Shown: one piece after another, positions 52,683-63,137 of the stretch
Layout: every line of letters begins with the position of its first letter
Position numbering within the stretch: position 1 is the stretch's first letter
Assembly (NCBI GenBank): GCA_004431415.1
Contig: QPMI01000133.1
Coordinates: 124,001 to 188,000, forward strand
DNA length: 64,000 nucleotides
Direction of reading: 5' to 3'
Source of the DNA: Cyanophora paradoxa
Taxonomy: Eukaryota; Glaucocystophyceae; Cyanophorales; Cyanophoraceae
Translations under genes and position numbers: made by a program
The notes under the pieces: model-generated
The model's database searches: none
The model's input: the letters and a program-made list of their open reading frames with translations, nothing else
What the model was told of the DNA's origin: nothing

Positions 52683-54677
52683 AGCCGGTGGCGGATGCTG
52701 CTGCAAGCCAGGCAGGAAGGGGACGAGCGCGTTCAATGGCACCTCCTCTCACCCGAGGATGCCGCCCGCCTCGCCGAGCTGGAAGCGGACCCGCCGGATC
52801 CGTTGCACCTGCCGCAAGACGAGGCGGCCCCGATTACCGATAGGCAGGCACGGCAATACTACTGCGCACTGAGGGACGAGGACTCCTGGGCGACCTTTCT
52901 GCAGGCATGGGATGGGCTGGAGGGGGACCTCCGCCGCGAGCTGTGGGCAGCTGAAGCCGCCTCCGACGGGACCTACGAGGCGGCCGCGCCAGCCCAAGCC
53001 TGGACGGACGGGAGCCTGCTGGACGGTCAGACGAGCCTAGCGCGCGGGGCCTATGCGGTCCACTGGCCCGCGCGTCACCTACGCACGGGCGCGAACCTCC
53101 ACCCGCCGGAAGTCTTTCCCAGCTTTCGCGCCCGCCTGAGTGGGACGCAGGAGATCAACAAAGCGGAATTACAGGCAGTGCTTATGGCGGACATGCTATC
53201 CCCGTTCGGAGCCGTCGTCCACATCGACAACCAGAACGCGATCCGCTGGTGTAAGGAATTCGTTCTCGACGCTGCCCAGCGTAGCCCGCGGGAGTACATC
53301 CGGCACGTCTGCTCTGCCGAACTGTATGCGTGGCGTAAGCTCAGGACCCAACTAGATATGCGGGGGCGGCCGCTCACGCTGGTGAAAGTGAAGGCGCACG
53401 CGCAAGGCGAAGCGCGCGACCTGCACAATGACGTTGCCGACGCTCTTGCGAATCGCACAGCCGACGAACAACTCCCTGCAGAGAGTCTTCACGAGCCCGT
53501 TTTCCTGCCACCGGAGTTCAGCATGCCAGCCGTCCTCACAGTCGGTAACGGGGACGGCACCGTGCGACGGGTGGAAGGCGACCCGAAGGAACACATGGAC
53601 ACCTTACATGAGCATCACACACACTTCGCTTGGGCTCAACAACCACTGGCTGGTGCGTTTCTACGCCGCGGAGACGCCGGGGCAGACATCGGCGGGCTGT
53701 ACGCGGAGACAGCCGTAGGACCCCGGTTCCGCGGCGCGAGCGGAGCTCGCAACGCGCTTTTCAAGTTCAGGACCCAATTGATCTGCAGCTCGCTCCCAGC
53801 GAACGAAGTCCGGGTACGGGATAGGCCTGACCTCTACGCAGCCTATAACCCGGGCGGCCGCTGCGCGGCCTGCGCCACGAGGACACCGAGTACCCGGCGA
53901 GACCGTGCAAGCCCAGCTGAAGCGAACGAGCAGCCAGTGCAGGCCGGCCCCAGCAGACGGCGCGAGGTACCGATAGCTCTCACGGCGGGCCCGGCGGAGA
54001 CATTCACACACGTCTTCCTCTGCCCGGGGCCCCATGCAGTGGCGCACCGCGCGGAGACCGCCCGTGAACTGAATCGCTTCCTGCGGCGCGCCCACCGCGA
54101 GACTCACGGACCCCAACTCAAGAACATTGATCCCACGATAGCGCTCACCTCCGGCCTTGTGCCCACCTATCTGCGCGTAGCCGACGATGACGCCGAAGCG
54201 CGCAGCTCCGACGACCGCCCAACCACGTATTCGCGGCTCTGGGTCCTCCAAGGTGTTGCCCCGCAGTCGCTCGAGCGGGACTTGATCCGCGCCCTCGACC
54301 TCGACCCGCACCGCGCGCCCCGCACGGCCAAGCGCGTACGCCAGATGCTGATCGAACGCGCGCGTCGGCTCTGGGCCAGCCGGTGCGAGATCAACGCAGC
54401 ATGGGAACGAGACTGTCGCATCTCTCAAACCTCTAAGCGTCGCCCGCGCCCGCCCCGCACAGGAGCTAGAGCTAAAGAACGCGCCCGCGGACCCCGGGTC
54501 CCGATAGAGCTCTGTCCTGCCTGCGACGGGCCCATACACCTTCATAACGACCTTCGCGCAGCTCAGAACGCGGACTGCCCGCCGGAATACCGAGGATGGA
54601 AGGCAGCGCTTCAAGCCCAAGAGCTCTACGACAGCACCAAGGTCCGCCCCTGGAGCCTGCCCCCCCCGGACGATTAA
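52683..54677 (+). CDS. LINE polyprotein C-terminal part: RNase H and Cys/His region (truncated)
   Basis: About 664 residues, open from the left junction to TAA 54675-54677. RNase H catalytic residues are visible in order: Asp in AWTDGSLLDG, Glu in INKAELQAVLMAD, Asp in VVHIDNQNAI and Asp in HNDVADALANRT. A region with CAACATRT and, after a gap, THVFLCPGPHAVAH matches the C-x2-C...H-x-F-x-C-P end common after LINE RNase H domains. A second Cys group, CPACDGPIHLHND, lies near the C-terminus. The reverse transcriptase and endonuclease that should precede it are absent, so the copy cannot move on its own. Codon use is strongly GC-rich like the host's. Confidence 0.8.
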   Translation, partial: SRWRMLLQARQEGDERVQWHLLSPEDAARLAELEADPPDPLHLPQDEAAPITDRQARQYYCALRDEDSWATFLQAWDGLEGDLRRELWAAEAASDGTYEAAAPAQAWTDGSLLDGQTSLARGAYAVHWPARHLRTGANLHPPEVFPSFRARLSGTQEINKAELQAVLMADMLSPFGAVVHIDNQNAIRWCKEFVLDAAQRSPREYIRHVCSAELYAWRKLRTQLDMRGRPLTLVKVKAHAQGEARDLHNDVADALANRTADEQLPAESLHEPVFLPPEFSMPAVLTVGNGDGTVRRVEGDPKEHMDTLHEHHTHFAWAQQPLAGAFLRRGDAGADIGGLYAETAVGPRFRGASGARNALFKFRTQLICSSLPANEVRVRDRPDLYAAYNPGGRCAACATRTPSTRRDRASPAEANEQPVQAGPSRRREVPIALTAGPAETFTHVFLCPGPHAVAHRAETARELNRFLRRAHRETHGPQLKNIDPTIALTSGLVPTYLRVADDDAEARSSDDRPTTYSRLWVLQGVAPQSLERDLIRALDLDPHRAPRTAKRVRQMLIERARRLWASRCEINAAWERDCRISQTSKRRPRPPRTGARAKERARGPRVPIELCPACDGPIHLHNDLRAAQNADCPPEYRGWKAALQAQELYDSTKVRPWSLPPPDD

Positions 54678-55767
54678 CCTACCCTCGTAGGGGGAGGGGG
54701 GGGGGGGGGGGGGGGGGCTACAACTGGAGGAGACGCGGAGACACGGAGACTCCACCACTACGCCCACTGACGACCTCACTCTCAACCTATCACCTACGGC
54801 CGCCCGCCGGGCCCTCGCGCCCGCCGCCGACCCGCCGCCGCCTGCGCGACTTGCGCCTCCACACCTCCCTCGCTACCGCCGACACGCTCGCCTCCCGCCG
54901 CCACCGCTGCTCTTGCCCCCTCTGCCCTCTCTCGCCCATTGCCCCAGTCGCCCTCTCCCACGGCCCCACCTTTCACCCCTTCTGCCCCCGCCGTTCTGCT
55001 GATCTCCCGCTACCCCAGGGAGGGGACGGTGGTGCGGGCTGCCAGGTGGAAGGTCGTCGGTCGGCCGCTGAACCCACCGGCGCCTGCCCCGGCCACGCGC
55101 CAGGCCGGGGCGGTCGGACCGCCGCGGGGGGGGCTCGTCATTGCCCGCGGCGGGGGGGAGGCGGTCGGCAGGCGGCTGGAAGCCCGGCGGAACGCGCCAC
55201 TGGAACCTCCCTCCTCCCGACCGCGGCCGCCCGACCCGGTCCTCCCCGTCCTTTCCCGCCGCCCAATGCTGCCCATGCCGTGCCCCTCTCCTCGCCCCAT
55301 CCCCCTTCCCCCGACCAATCTTTCCCGATGCTCTGAGCCCGGCGGCCCACCAGGCCTGCTCTCGCACGAGCGAGCCCCGACCCGACCCGCCGTGCCGACG
55401 ACACGGCGGGCCGTACTCTAGCGTGTACAGAGTGGTTAGATTATAGTGCGCCTTCTCGGAGGCCCTAGCCTACTAGGCATAGAGCTAGCTACAGCTGCAG
55501 CTCACTTCGCTGCCCGCCTCTGATTTCTACTCTCGTCCCCGGGTAGCCACTCCCTCTCCCGCGTAGGATCTTTCCTGTGCTGCAGCTCTACTACTAGGCT
55601 AGACTTAGTTCCCGGGGTAGCGTCTTCAGTTACTTTCATATCCGAGCTCCACCCGGTCCGATGTCCGAAAGGCTTAGTCCCGTAGGCTCATCTCTCGACT
55701 TGACACAGATGGACACCTCAGCTATATCTCTAGCCATTTGTCTCGGTGTGTGCGAATTCATTTGGGA
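54678..55767 (+). other. 3' untranslated tail of the LINE fragment
   Basis: No coding signal. It includes a G tract (54691-54718) and GC-rich, C-rich DNA to about 55420. The last 350 bp are less GC-rich, with CTAG-rich strings, and run up to the right target duplication. Confidence 0.5.
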
Positions 55768-55784
55768 GGGGACAGTTTGTTAGT
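55768..55784. repeat. Target site duplication, right copy
   Basis: GGGGACAGTTTGTTAGT, identical to the left copy at 52666-52682. Confidence 0.85.
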
Positions 55785-55932
55785 TTGCTGTATCGTTTTT
55801 TCGACATTTTGTAGCGCGGCTACAAGTTTAATAGTATCAAAAGCAAGAGCGACAGGCTCAGAAGTAGTAGAAGGAGATCCACCAAGTGGATAGGTCGCCA
55901 TTTATTATACTGTGACATTTTTATTACGGCAG

Positions 55933-58900
55933 TTAAGCAGCCTGGCTGCGCCATTGATCTATTTGATCTTGTAGACCCTTGCATTTCTTAGATAACTCTT
56001 TAACGGCTTCTATGAGAACTGGAATTAAACCCGTGTATTCGAGAGAAAGGTAACCATCTTCTTTTGTGACACTTACAATTTCTGGTATTACCTTTTCTAC
56101 ATCTTGCGCAATTAAACCTAATTTTGTTCCGTCTTTTTCACTCCCAATTCGTTTAAAACTCACTCCTTCTAATTTTTCGATTGCTGAAAGAGCGCCGGTT
56201 ATCTTTTTAATATCTGTTTTGTATCTTCTGTCACTTCCTTGTGTTAAATAATTGTTTATCCACATCCGCCCGTCATGATCGATCCAACAAATATTAGAAT
56301 CTAATTCATTTCGAAATCTTATTGGATAAGTTCCTCTTCCTTTCAAATATGTAGAATCATTGTTACCGAAATGAATTCGATTATATCCATCACTGGAATT
56401 AAACCAAGTCTCCACAGCTCCTGTTAAGATATTCGGTTTGCTATAAATATTATTCCAATGAATATAACCGGTGTGACCTCCATAACTATGTCCAACCCAA
56501 ATTTTCACGAAATTTATACCCATAATATGAATTCTTCCAATCTTTGGATATATCCGAATTCTTAAAAACCGATTCCCAAGGAAGATAGGGACATTATTTA
56601 AGCCGCTGTGGTTGTTATCTGCTGATCCTGCATATGGATGGTAGTTATTGACAGTTGTTATGAAAATCGCGTTACCTTGTCTATTAATGCCCCAAATTTC
56701 GAAAAGTCGTGTGTTGCTCCAAGGTAAATGTGTTAAATATGCGGTGCCTGAATGCATTCCACTGGGTATCTTGTATTCAATCCAAGCGGTAGAAGTTTGG
56801 TCATCAGTTTCATTATTATATGCATAACCACCATAACTATAATACGGATCCCATGAGGTGCCTATCCCAAATGTCCAACTTCCGGAATAGTTATATGGAT
56901 CATTTCCCGCAACAGCGCCATCCTCTTCATAAAACTTTGGAATTGAATAACCATGTATTTGTAAATTTGTTGTAGCATTAATAGTGGGTGCTGTAATAGT
57001 GTTTTTCACCCAAAAGTTACCATTGTTATAAGACTTTAAAATTGCTCCATCTGCTGAGTCTCTAAATTCAATTGACACACCGTCACCATTTGGTCTCCCT
57101 CGTATATATGTGCAATCGCCATTACCAAACCAAATTCGCTCGACTGCATCTACTGATTTTAACCATGTATTTGTTGCCCATGTTGCCGTTCCTGGGAGGT
57201 CTGCGGCTGAATAAAATGACGGTTTGCTAAATATATTATCCCAAGAGATCATGCCCAATTCATTATCTGTTGCCCTCTGCCTACTCCAACCAAAAACTCC
57301 TGTGAGATGAATGCGACCTTTTCGACCTTGAACATAAATATATTTGTAGAATTCGCAATTAATAGAGACAAACAAAATACAATTGTGTGTTCCATCTTGA
57401 TTAACTTCCTGAATTACTTGATAAGCATTTACACGCTTTAAGAAATGTTGATATCCATTAACAGTTTGCCCGTAGATATCGAAATATCTACAATTACCCC
57501 AAGGCATGTGCTGAATATAAAACGATTTCATACCTGTCGGAACAACCCACCTCATCCAACATCCGCTACAATCATCATTATTTTGTGGTGTTGTATAACA
57601 TCCTGTTTGTCCGGTTCTTGCTGTCCATCCTGTAACAGTCCAATTATTCGCGCTTCTATCTGATGAAACCACATCTAATTGGTCGAAATCGTAACCTTTT
57701 GGTATTGTGGTTCCGCCAATTTGTAAAGTGGTAGCATTCACAGTTCCTGTTACAGTTCCACCTGTTAGAGGTAGATAATTAGCAAGTGCCGCCGTTAAAT
57801 CGGTATCTGTAACAAAATCTGTAACAGCTAACTGTAATTCTGTATTTGTAACATAATCTTTGTTTTCTAAGTAATCATCTGTAACAACACCGGAAAGGGT
57901 TGTATTGTGTAAGTTTTTCGCCGCCATTCTCTGATTGACTTCTAAGGCGCCACCTGATAACGTTTTTATCCACGCCATCTCACATTTCCCGAAATCATCT
58001 TTTGGTTGTCCCACAACAGGAAGGTAGTTTACAACTTTCTCCCTTGTGAACACAATTTTAGGTCTTGCTCCATCATATGCGCTTTGATCTGTAACGTTTA
58101 TTTGAATAGCTGCTGAAAAATCGGCTACTTGTCCTATTTCACCTGGGTGATAATTCGTGACATAAATACTGGGGAAAGTATCATTTACTCCTACATTGAA
58201 ATCGCCATCATAAACTCCATTTACAATTGGATCCCTGGGTAATCTTACTGCAAGAGTTCCCTCCATTGGAGTGCCTGTTTGACCTGTAAAAGTCCCATTG
58301 AGACTAACATAATGATCATTCAAAAATAGCCTTTCAGGTGTATTAATTGATTGGTAAAGTGTGACTCCATTAAAAACGTTTCCGATTGCATTCAATTGTG
58401 CAAATACTGGCTGTTGATCTATTTCGTCCCAATCGTGCCTATGGGCGAAATCTGTAATATCGGCTTTGACGTGTTCATGTGCAAAATCCGTAATATCTGC
58501 TTTGACATGTTTGTGTGCGAAATCTGTTATTTGGTCTTTTGTGTGAGTGTGGGCGAAATCTGTAATATCGGCTTTGACGTGTTCATGTGCAAAATCCGTA
58601 ATATCTGCTTTGACATGTTTGTGTGCGAAATCTGTTATTTGGTCTTTTGTGTGAGTATGGGCGAAATCTGTAATATCGGCTTTGACGTGTTCATGTGCAA
58701 AATCCGTAATATCTGCTTTGACATGTTTGTGTGCGAAATCTGTTATTTGGTCTTTTGTGTGAGTATGGGCGAAATCTGTAATATCTGCTTTTACATGTTC
58801 ATGATCTGAGGGTGGGAATTTTTCGGGTGCGTCAGGGATATTATCCCATCTAAAATAATCTTCTGTTACGACTCTTGAAATATTTTCGTTATGAATGTTT

Positions 58901-60748
58901 TTCGCTGAGGCTCTCTGATTGATTTCTAAAAGACCCTCAGGAACTCCACCATTATAATTTGTTTTTATCCATGCTACCTCACACTGTTTATAATCGTCAC
59001 GATTTCCTAAAAGGGTTTCTGCTGCGAGTTGTTCACGACTGAATATAAGTTTTGGTCTTGATCCGTCCAAATCGCTAACATTTGTTACATTAATTTGTAT
59101 AGTGGCGTTATGGTTTGCATAATTGACTGGATCAGAAGGGAGAGATATTAAACCTCCTGTCATCGGGACATCATCCACGTAGTAATTGGTTAAGTAGATT
59201 CCTGGTTTAGTGTCTTTAATTTCTATGCCACCACCAAGTGGTAATATTACATTTCTTGTAGGTGGTCTAATATAAAGTTCACCCTCCATAGTGGTGCCTG
59301 CATCTATTCCTTTGCGACTTACGTAGTAGTCATTTAATTGTAATCTTTCTGGTGTGTCTATATTTTGGTAGAGACTCACACCATTGTTAATATCTCCTAA
59401 TAATACATTTCCTGCTGATGCAAAAGTAGGCTGTTCGTCAATTTCGTCCCAATTATGCCTATGGTCTTCCGGCGGAAACTGCTCTGGTATTCCATCGATA
59501 TCGCCCCAATCATGCCTATGGTCTGTGGGTGGAAATCTATCTGGTTTATTATCAATCTCGTCCCAATCATGTCTGTGTTCCTCCGGCGGAAAAGTCTCAG
59601 GTTTGTTCGTAATTGATTCCCAGTCTACGGTGAACTCCAAGGGGAAGCAAATAGGATCAAAGCCGTCTGGAAGCAGCTGTTCATGCGGAATCACAGGCTG
59701 CTCGTACTCGAGTTCTTGAACGTCTAATCCGTCGGGAATTAATTGCTCCTCCGGCTCTGTGTACATTTCGAGTGGGAAAACTTCAATATCAGGCGGCAGG
59801 TATTCCTCATGTGGATGCTTATAGGGTTCTATCACTGGACGATTCCTGACAGCCTCCCATGATATAATATTTTGACCAAATGGGATTGTCTCATCGGCAA
59901 CTCGCTCTCGACCTGGTCCATCCGGCGTTGGCGGCTTTGGTAGCCCTGGAAGAGGCGGTATAGGTGGTATAGGGACAATAGGTCCGAAGTAGTAGTTGAA
60001 AATGTTGATCACCTCCTCTTCAGTGCTAACCTTCTTACCATCCTGATAAATATTAGTTCCATGAATATTTCTCCACTGCCTGGTGCGAAGCCCTAGGTCA
60101 TATCTATCATGCAATGCGGGGAGCAGGTGCCTGTCAGCCTCAATCAAGATAGAGCCAAAGGTGCATCCAGGAATATCTAACCTGGTGGCTGGCTCGGTAT
60201 CGATTTGATTAACATCGAAACCGTACAAAATATTTGTCTCTCTTGCAGCAGTATATAGTAAATCCCAGGGAAACGGCTGAATTTGTGATGCTAGCACTGA
60301 TATTCCTGCATCTTCACCAAGGAGAATTCTCCCTGTAATTGGGCCGCAGTTTTGTTTGTGACATCATTGGATTCATCAATTAGACGTAGAGCTGATGTGT
60401 GGACCCTCTATCATTTTGGAGCCTAAAGATTAATCTACCAGAATCATATTTGGAAACTGTGCCTGAGGAGGCAATTCGCAGGTGCCGCGGCAACGCCCTG
60501 GATCCGATTATTTCAGCAACATAATTCTCAGCTGGACCCAGACAAAATCTCTGTGCGATATTTGGGGCACCGACGTGTGAATTGCGCAGAATTAATGCAG
60601 CTGGTCGATTAAACTCGGTCCTGTGGATGTCACGATCAGCATTGTAGTCAGCCAAGATGCTTCCGAAAACGCGAATATTTATATGTCGATCATCCACGAG
60701 ATCTGGAGCTTTACGAAGTGGCACTGGCTTCTTCAAGATGTAGGACAT
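55933..60748 (-). CDS. Long tail-fibre-like protein with C-terminal peptidase S74 chaperone (frameshifted twice)
   Basis: The start at 60748 (MSYILKKPVPLRKAPD) gives the N-terminal block KYDSGRLIFRLQNDRG shared with fibre 1. The frame breaks near 60405 and again near 60325, each as loss of one base; from about 60310 one frame of about 1454 codons runs to 55933. Domains in order: LGLRTRQWRNIHGTNIYQDG, Pro-rich and acidic segment, 'FPPEDHRHDW' repeats, ten 12-residue HxH repeats (58440-58810), ANYLPLTGGTVTGTV, two homologous modules of about 240 residues, then SDRRYKTDIKKI...LGLIAQDVEKVIPEIV...YTGLIPVLIEAVKEL. The last is a peptidase S74 intramolecular chaperone with the catalytic Ser (codon 56235-56233) and Lys five residues later. 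S74 domains trimerise fibres and then cut themselves off. A final coiled coil follows. Confidence 0.75.
56430..57705 (-). repeat. Duplicated fibre module
   Basis: Two tandem protein modules (about 57705-57010 and 56945-56270) share, in order: IPK-x-Y/F...D, P-x-GM-x-S, H-x-PW-x-N-x-R-x-F-x-I-x-G, VN-x-Y, GRIH-x-x-G, G-x-I-x-W-x-NI-x-SKP, then I-W/H-FGN-x-D-x-TY-x-(K/R)GR. They look like a receptor-binding or stem unit doubled within one gene. Confidence 0.6.
58440..58810 (-). repeat. 12-residue HxH repeats with 108-bp DNA period
   Basis: Ten consecutive 12-residue units of three types (VKADITDFAHTH, TKDQITDFAHKH, VKADITDFAHEH) arranged in an ordered triplet. At DNA level the triplet repeats with a period of 108 bp (for example TCTGTAATATCGGC at 58451, 58559 and 58667). 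HxH repeats in phage fibres can hold metal ions along a trimer axis. Confidence 0.85.
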
Positions 60749-60771
60749 TTTTATATAAGCCCCTTTTAAAA
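60749..60771. promoter_or_regulatory. Divergent promoter region, fibre 2 and patatin 2
   Basis: A 23-bp gap (TTTTTATATAAGCCCCTTTT plus AAA) between divergent starts, the same layout as 46137-46185 of element 1. Confidence 0.4.
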
Positions 60772-62255
60772 ATGAAGGTCATTCTCTCACTATCAGGTGG
60801 AGGTGCTCGTGGAATAGTCATAGCCCGAATTCTACAGCGGATTGAGGCGATTACTGGGAAAGCAATACCACAGCTGTTTGATTTCTTTGCAGGCACCTCA
60901 ACAGGGCAATAATAGCGGCCGGATTGGCGATCCCATCAACTCCAGGCTCTGTTCTTGCTTACCGATATTCTGCAGGTGATATCTTGAGTCTCTACCAGAC
61001 GAACCTGCCAACAATATTTGCAAATCCAAGATCACTGACAAGCTTGCTCTCAGGCAGCCGCTATGATGCAAACCCTCTGGAGTCGGTGCTCACAGACGTT
61101 GCCCTGGACTACACAATTGCAGAATCGACCAAAGACATATTAATTACAGCGTTTGATACAGTTCGGATGCAGCCCGTAGTTTTCACCAAAGATGGGCCAT
61201 ACTCGAGCACGCTGATTCGTGATGCAGTTAGAGCATCTTCTGCAGCGCCAACATTCTTTCCACCGAAGGTTCTAGGGGACAAAAACCTTGTTGACGGGGC
61301 GATAGCCTGTTTGAATAATCCCTCAGTTGCAGCGCTAAGCCACGCCAGCAAAATTTATGATGCAGAGGATCCAATTGTTCTTGTGAGCATCAGCTGTGGT
61401 GAGGTCCAAGCTAGTGAGCAACTGACTGCAGGCTTTTCGAATGCGGAGACGTCAGGCTGGGGCGCCCTGGGCTGGATCCTATCCCTCTCAGGCAGCCCAA
61501 TTATTTCTATGCTAATGGCTGGGAGCGAGCTGGAATCGCACTTTCAAATGCAAGAGCTGCTTCCAGTTGATGCAGATAGGAATCTCACTAGATACTGGCG
61601 TTTAAGTGTTCCGCTGCCAGCTGCAGTCATGAGCAAGCTTGATGATGCCTCGCCTTCGAATATTTCTTATTTGATTTCCACGACGGATTTATGGCTGAAA
61701 CAAACCGAAATAAATGCTAAAATAAATGCACTCTGTAGCTTTCTACTGGCGAATTACGACCTACTGAACGATGAGAGACTTATCATATCGTCTACCTTAA
61801 CAGTTGAGCCGCCATTTGATGTCAACTGGTTTATAATTCCAGATGCAAACATCACAAGCAACGACTTTGAGGAATTGCACCCACCTTCTCACGTGCGGCC
61901 TAACTCAACAGGGTTCCAAGGGGGTACTTTACCTAATCCCTGGATTAAAGTCGAGTTTCCCAAGCCTTTTGAGCTACATCAAATCATTATGTATGGGCCA
62001 GCCTTTGCTGCCGGAGTCCTATTTAATTTCAGCATTCTGACCAATTTAGGATATTTACGAGACGGGTCACTATTTGAAAACACGGTCCTAGCAAATGTGC
62101 TTGCTGCGAACCCAACTATGACAGGCTTCGATCTAATGCATAGTGACTCGCATTTAATCACCCCACAGGCGTATAACTATGTGCAAATTATAACAAACGA
62201 ATTTATAAATGTAAATGCATTCCGGCTTGATTTCCGGGGACGTTACCTAAACTAA
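60772..62255 (+). CDS. Patatin-like phospholipase 2 with C-terminal beta domain (frameshifted)
   Basis: ATG 60772. It shows LSLSGGGARGIVIARI (oxyanion hole) and FAGTSTG (nucleophile Ser). The first frame stops at once after the elbow (60912); the rest runs in the next frame to 62255, consistent with loss of one base in the GGG run at 60904-60906. The catalytic Asp lies in LVDGAIACLNNPS. The C-terminal 130 residues (NPWIKVEFPKPFELHQIIMY to NAFRLDFRGRYLN) parallel the discoidin-like domain of the element 1 enzyme but are more diverged. Membrane-lipid hydrolysis is the expected activity if the frame is whole. Its end overlaps the convergent protein A gene by 9 bp. Confidence 0.7.
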
Positions 62256-63137
62256 AAATTGCAGTTCACCAGACCAAGGCAGGCCATTCAGTGATACATC
62301 ATCACCATCTCTGTCGACAATGCGCAGTCGAAGAGAGGTCAGCACCAGGCGCTCTTCGATGGGGATCCACTCGCCGTCATTTTCCTGATTTATATAAACG
62401 AACTTGCCAACATCCTGGCTCATCTGGATTCGAGCGAGCCCGTAATTACACATTGATTTAGCCCCACGGCGAAGCTTCGAAGCAAACGGCCGTAGCTCTT
62501 CGCAGACAAGGAAGAGGTACTGGTCGCTGTTCATGTCGATTATCTTTGGAAATTCGACCGCGTAACCAAGTGCTATACTCTGCATTCTTCCGGTGAAATC
62601 GACGCCGTACTCAGGGTGTGCAGGTGTTACTGGAATGCCAGCAACCTCGAGGTACCGCTCAGCTGCAGTTGCTGGTCTTTGCGGCCCTTCAAGCACAATA
62701 GGAGACAGCTGGAGGGGCTCATTTCGGTTAAGCCCGAGCAGATTCGATAGAGCTTTAAACTGGCACGTCAGTGTGCAGGAACGGTTGCAATAGGCAGACA
62801 TTTTCAGCGTCTCTGGGTCCCGAAATAGTTTAAAATACGCAATTGAGATCCCTTCTAGCTCAATATTGAATGATAGGCCAAAGTTGTAAATATCTGTTTC
62901 GCCCAGATTTGCAGTCGTAATTATGCCAGGCTCAAACACCTCCACGTTTTGCGTTCCAAGGTAGGGAAAGGTGATGGAAAGATACTCAGCTTTAATGCTG
63001 GTGTAAAGGCTGTTTGCGAACTCACACTGGGTTAGTCGAACAGCAACTGGATTGATTATCGGTTCATTGATTTCGAGCACAAAGTTTGCCTCTGAATCGA
63101 TTGGCCTTCTGTCTCTGCTGTCAAACGTAAGCCGCAT
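62247..63137 (-). CDS. Candidate minor capsid / penton-like protein A, element 2
   Basis: 296 residues, intact, the full-length homologue of 30055-30986. Start MRLTFDSRDRRPIDSE, then RLTQCEFANSLYTSI, LSNLLGL, GIPVTPAHPEYGVDFTGR, DMNSDQYLFLVCEELRPFAS and QDVGKFVYINQENDGEW. It allowed the frameshift in the element 1 copy to be located. It is divergent from protein B with a 28-bp gap, as in element 1. A virion structural role is inferred from context and the DSRDR start. Confidence 0.6.
   Translation of the reverse strand: MRLTFDSRDRRPIDSEANFVLEINEPIINPVAVRLTQCEFANSLYTSIKAEYLSITFPYLGTQNVEVFEPGIITTANLGETDIYNFGLSFNIELEGISIAYFKLFRDPETLKMSAYCNRSCTLTCQFKALSNLLGLNRNEPLQLSPIVLEGPQRPATAAERYLEVAGIPVTPAHPEYGVDFTGRMQSIALGYAVEFPKIIDMNSDQYLFLVCEELRPFASKLRRGAKSMCNYGLARIQMSQDVGKFVYINQENDGEWIPIEERLVLTSLRLRIVDRDGDDVSLNGLPWSGELQFLV

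Larger units (their letters stand above)
52666..55784 (+). mobile_element. 5'-truncated LINE-type retrotransposon with 17-bp target duplication
   Basis: A GC-rich block inside AT-rich viral DNA, flanked by GGGGACAGTTTGTTAGT at 52666-52682 and at 55768-55784. It encodes only the C-terminal part of a LINE polyprotein (RNase H and a Cys/His region), followed by a long untranslated tail. A long variable target duplication and 5' truncation are marks of target-primed reverse transcription. A poly-A tail is not visible at the 3' junction. Confidence 0.8.
52491..55901 (-). pseudogene. Small viral gene split by a retrotransposon insertion
   Basis: The 5' part is 55901-55768 (start MATYPLGGSPSTTSEPVALA) and the 3' part is 52682-52491 (LSPVVHEYKNLLVNV to the stop). 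Both parts read the same frame through the shared 17-bp duplication (TNKLSP in each), so removing the insert leaves one intact frame of 102 residues. The product is helical, of unknown function, and lies between a short fibre and the long fibre on the same strand, so a virion role is plausible. The break shows that element 2 was resident in the host genome when the retrotransposon landed. Confidence 0.7.

Noticed and set aside
53661-54785. Minus-strand ORF of 374 codons
   Set aside because: Antisense to the LINE RNase H region; no motif, and long only because the DNA is GC-rich.
58351-58809. Plus-strand ORF of 152 codons with CEICYLVFC repeats
   Set aside because: It is the antisense shadow of the HxH repeats of fibre 2.
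58440-58810. CRISPR-like array
   Set aside because: The regular repeats are coding (12-residue units in frame within the fibre gene) and there are no unique spacers.
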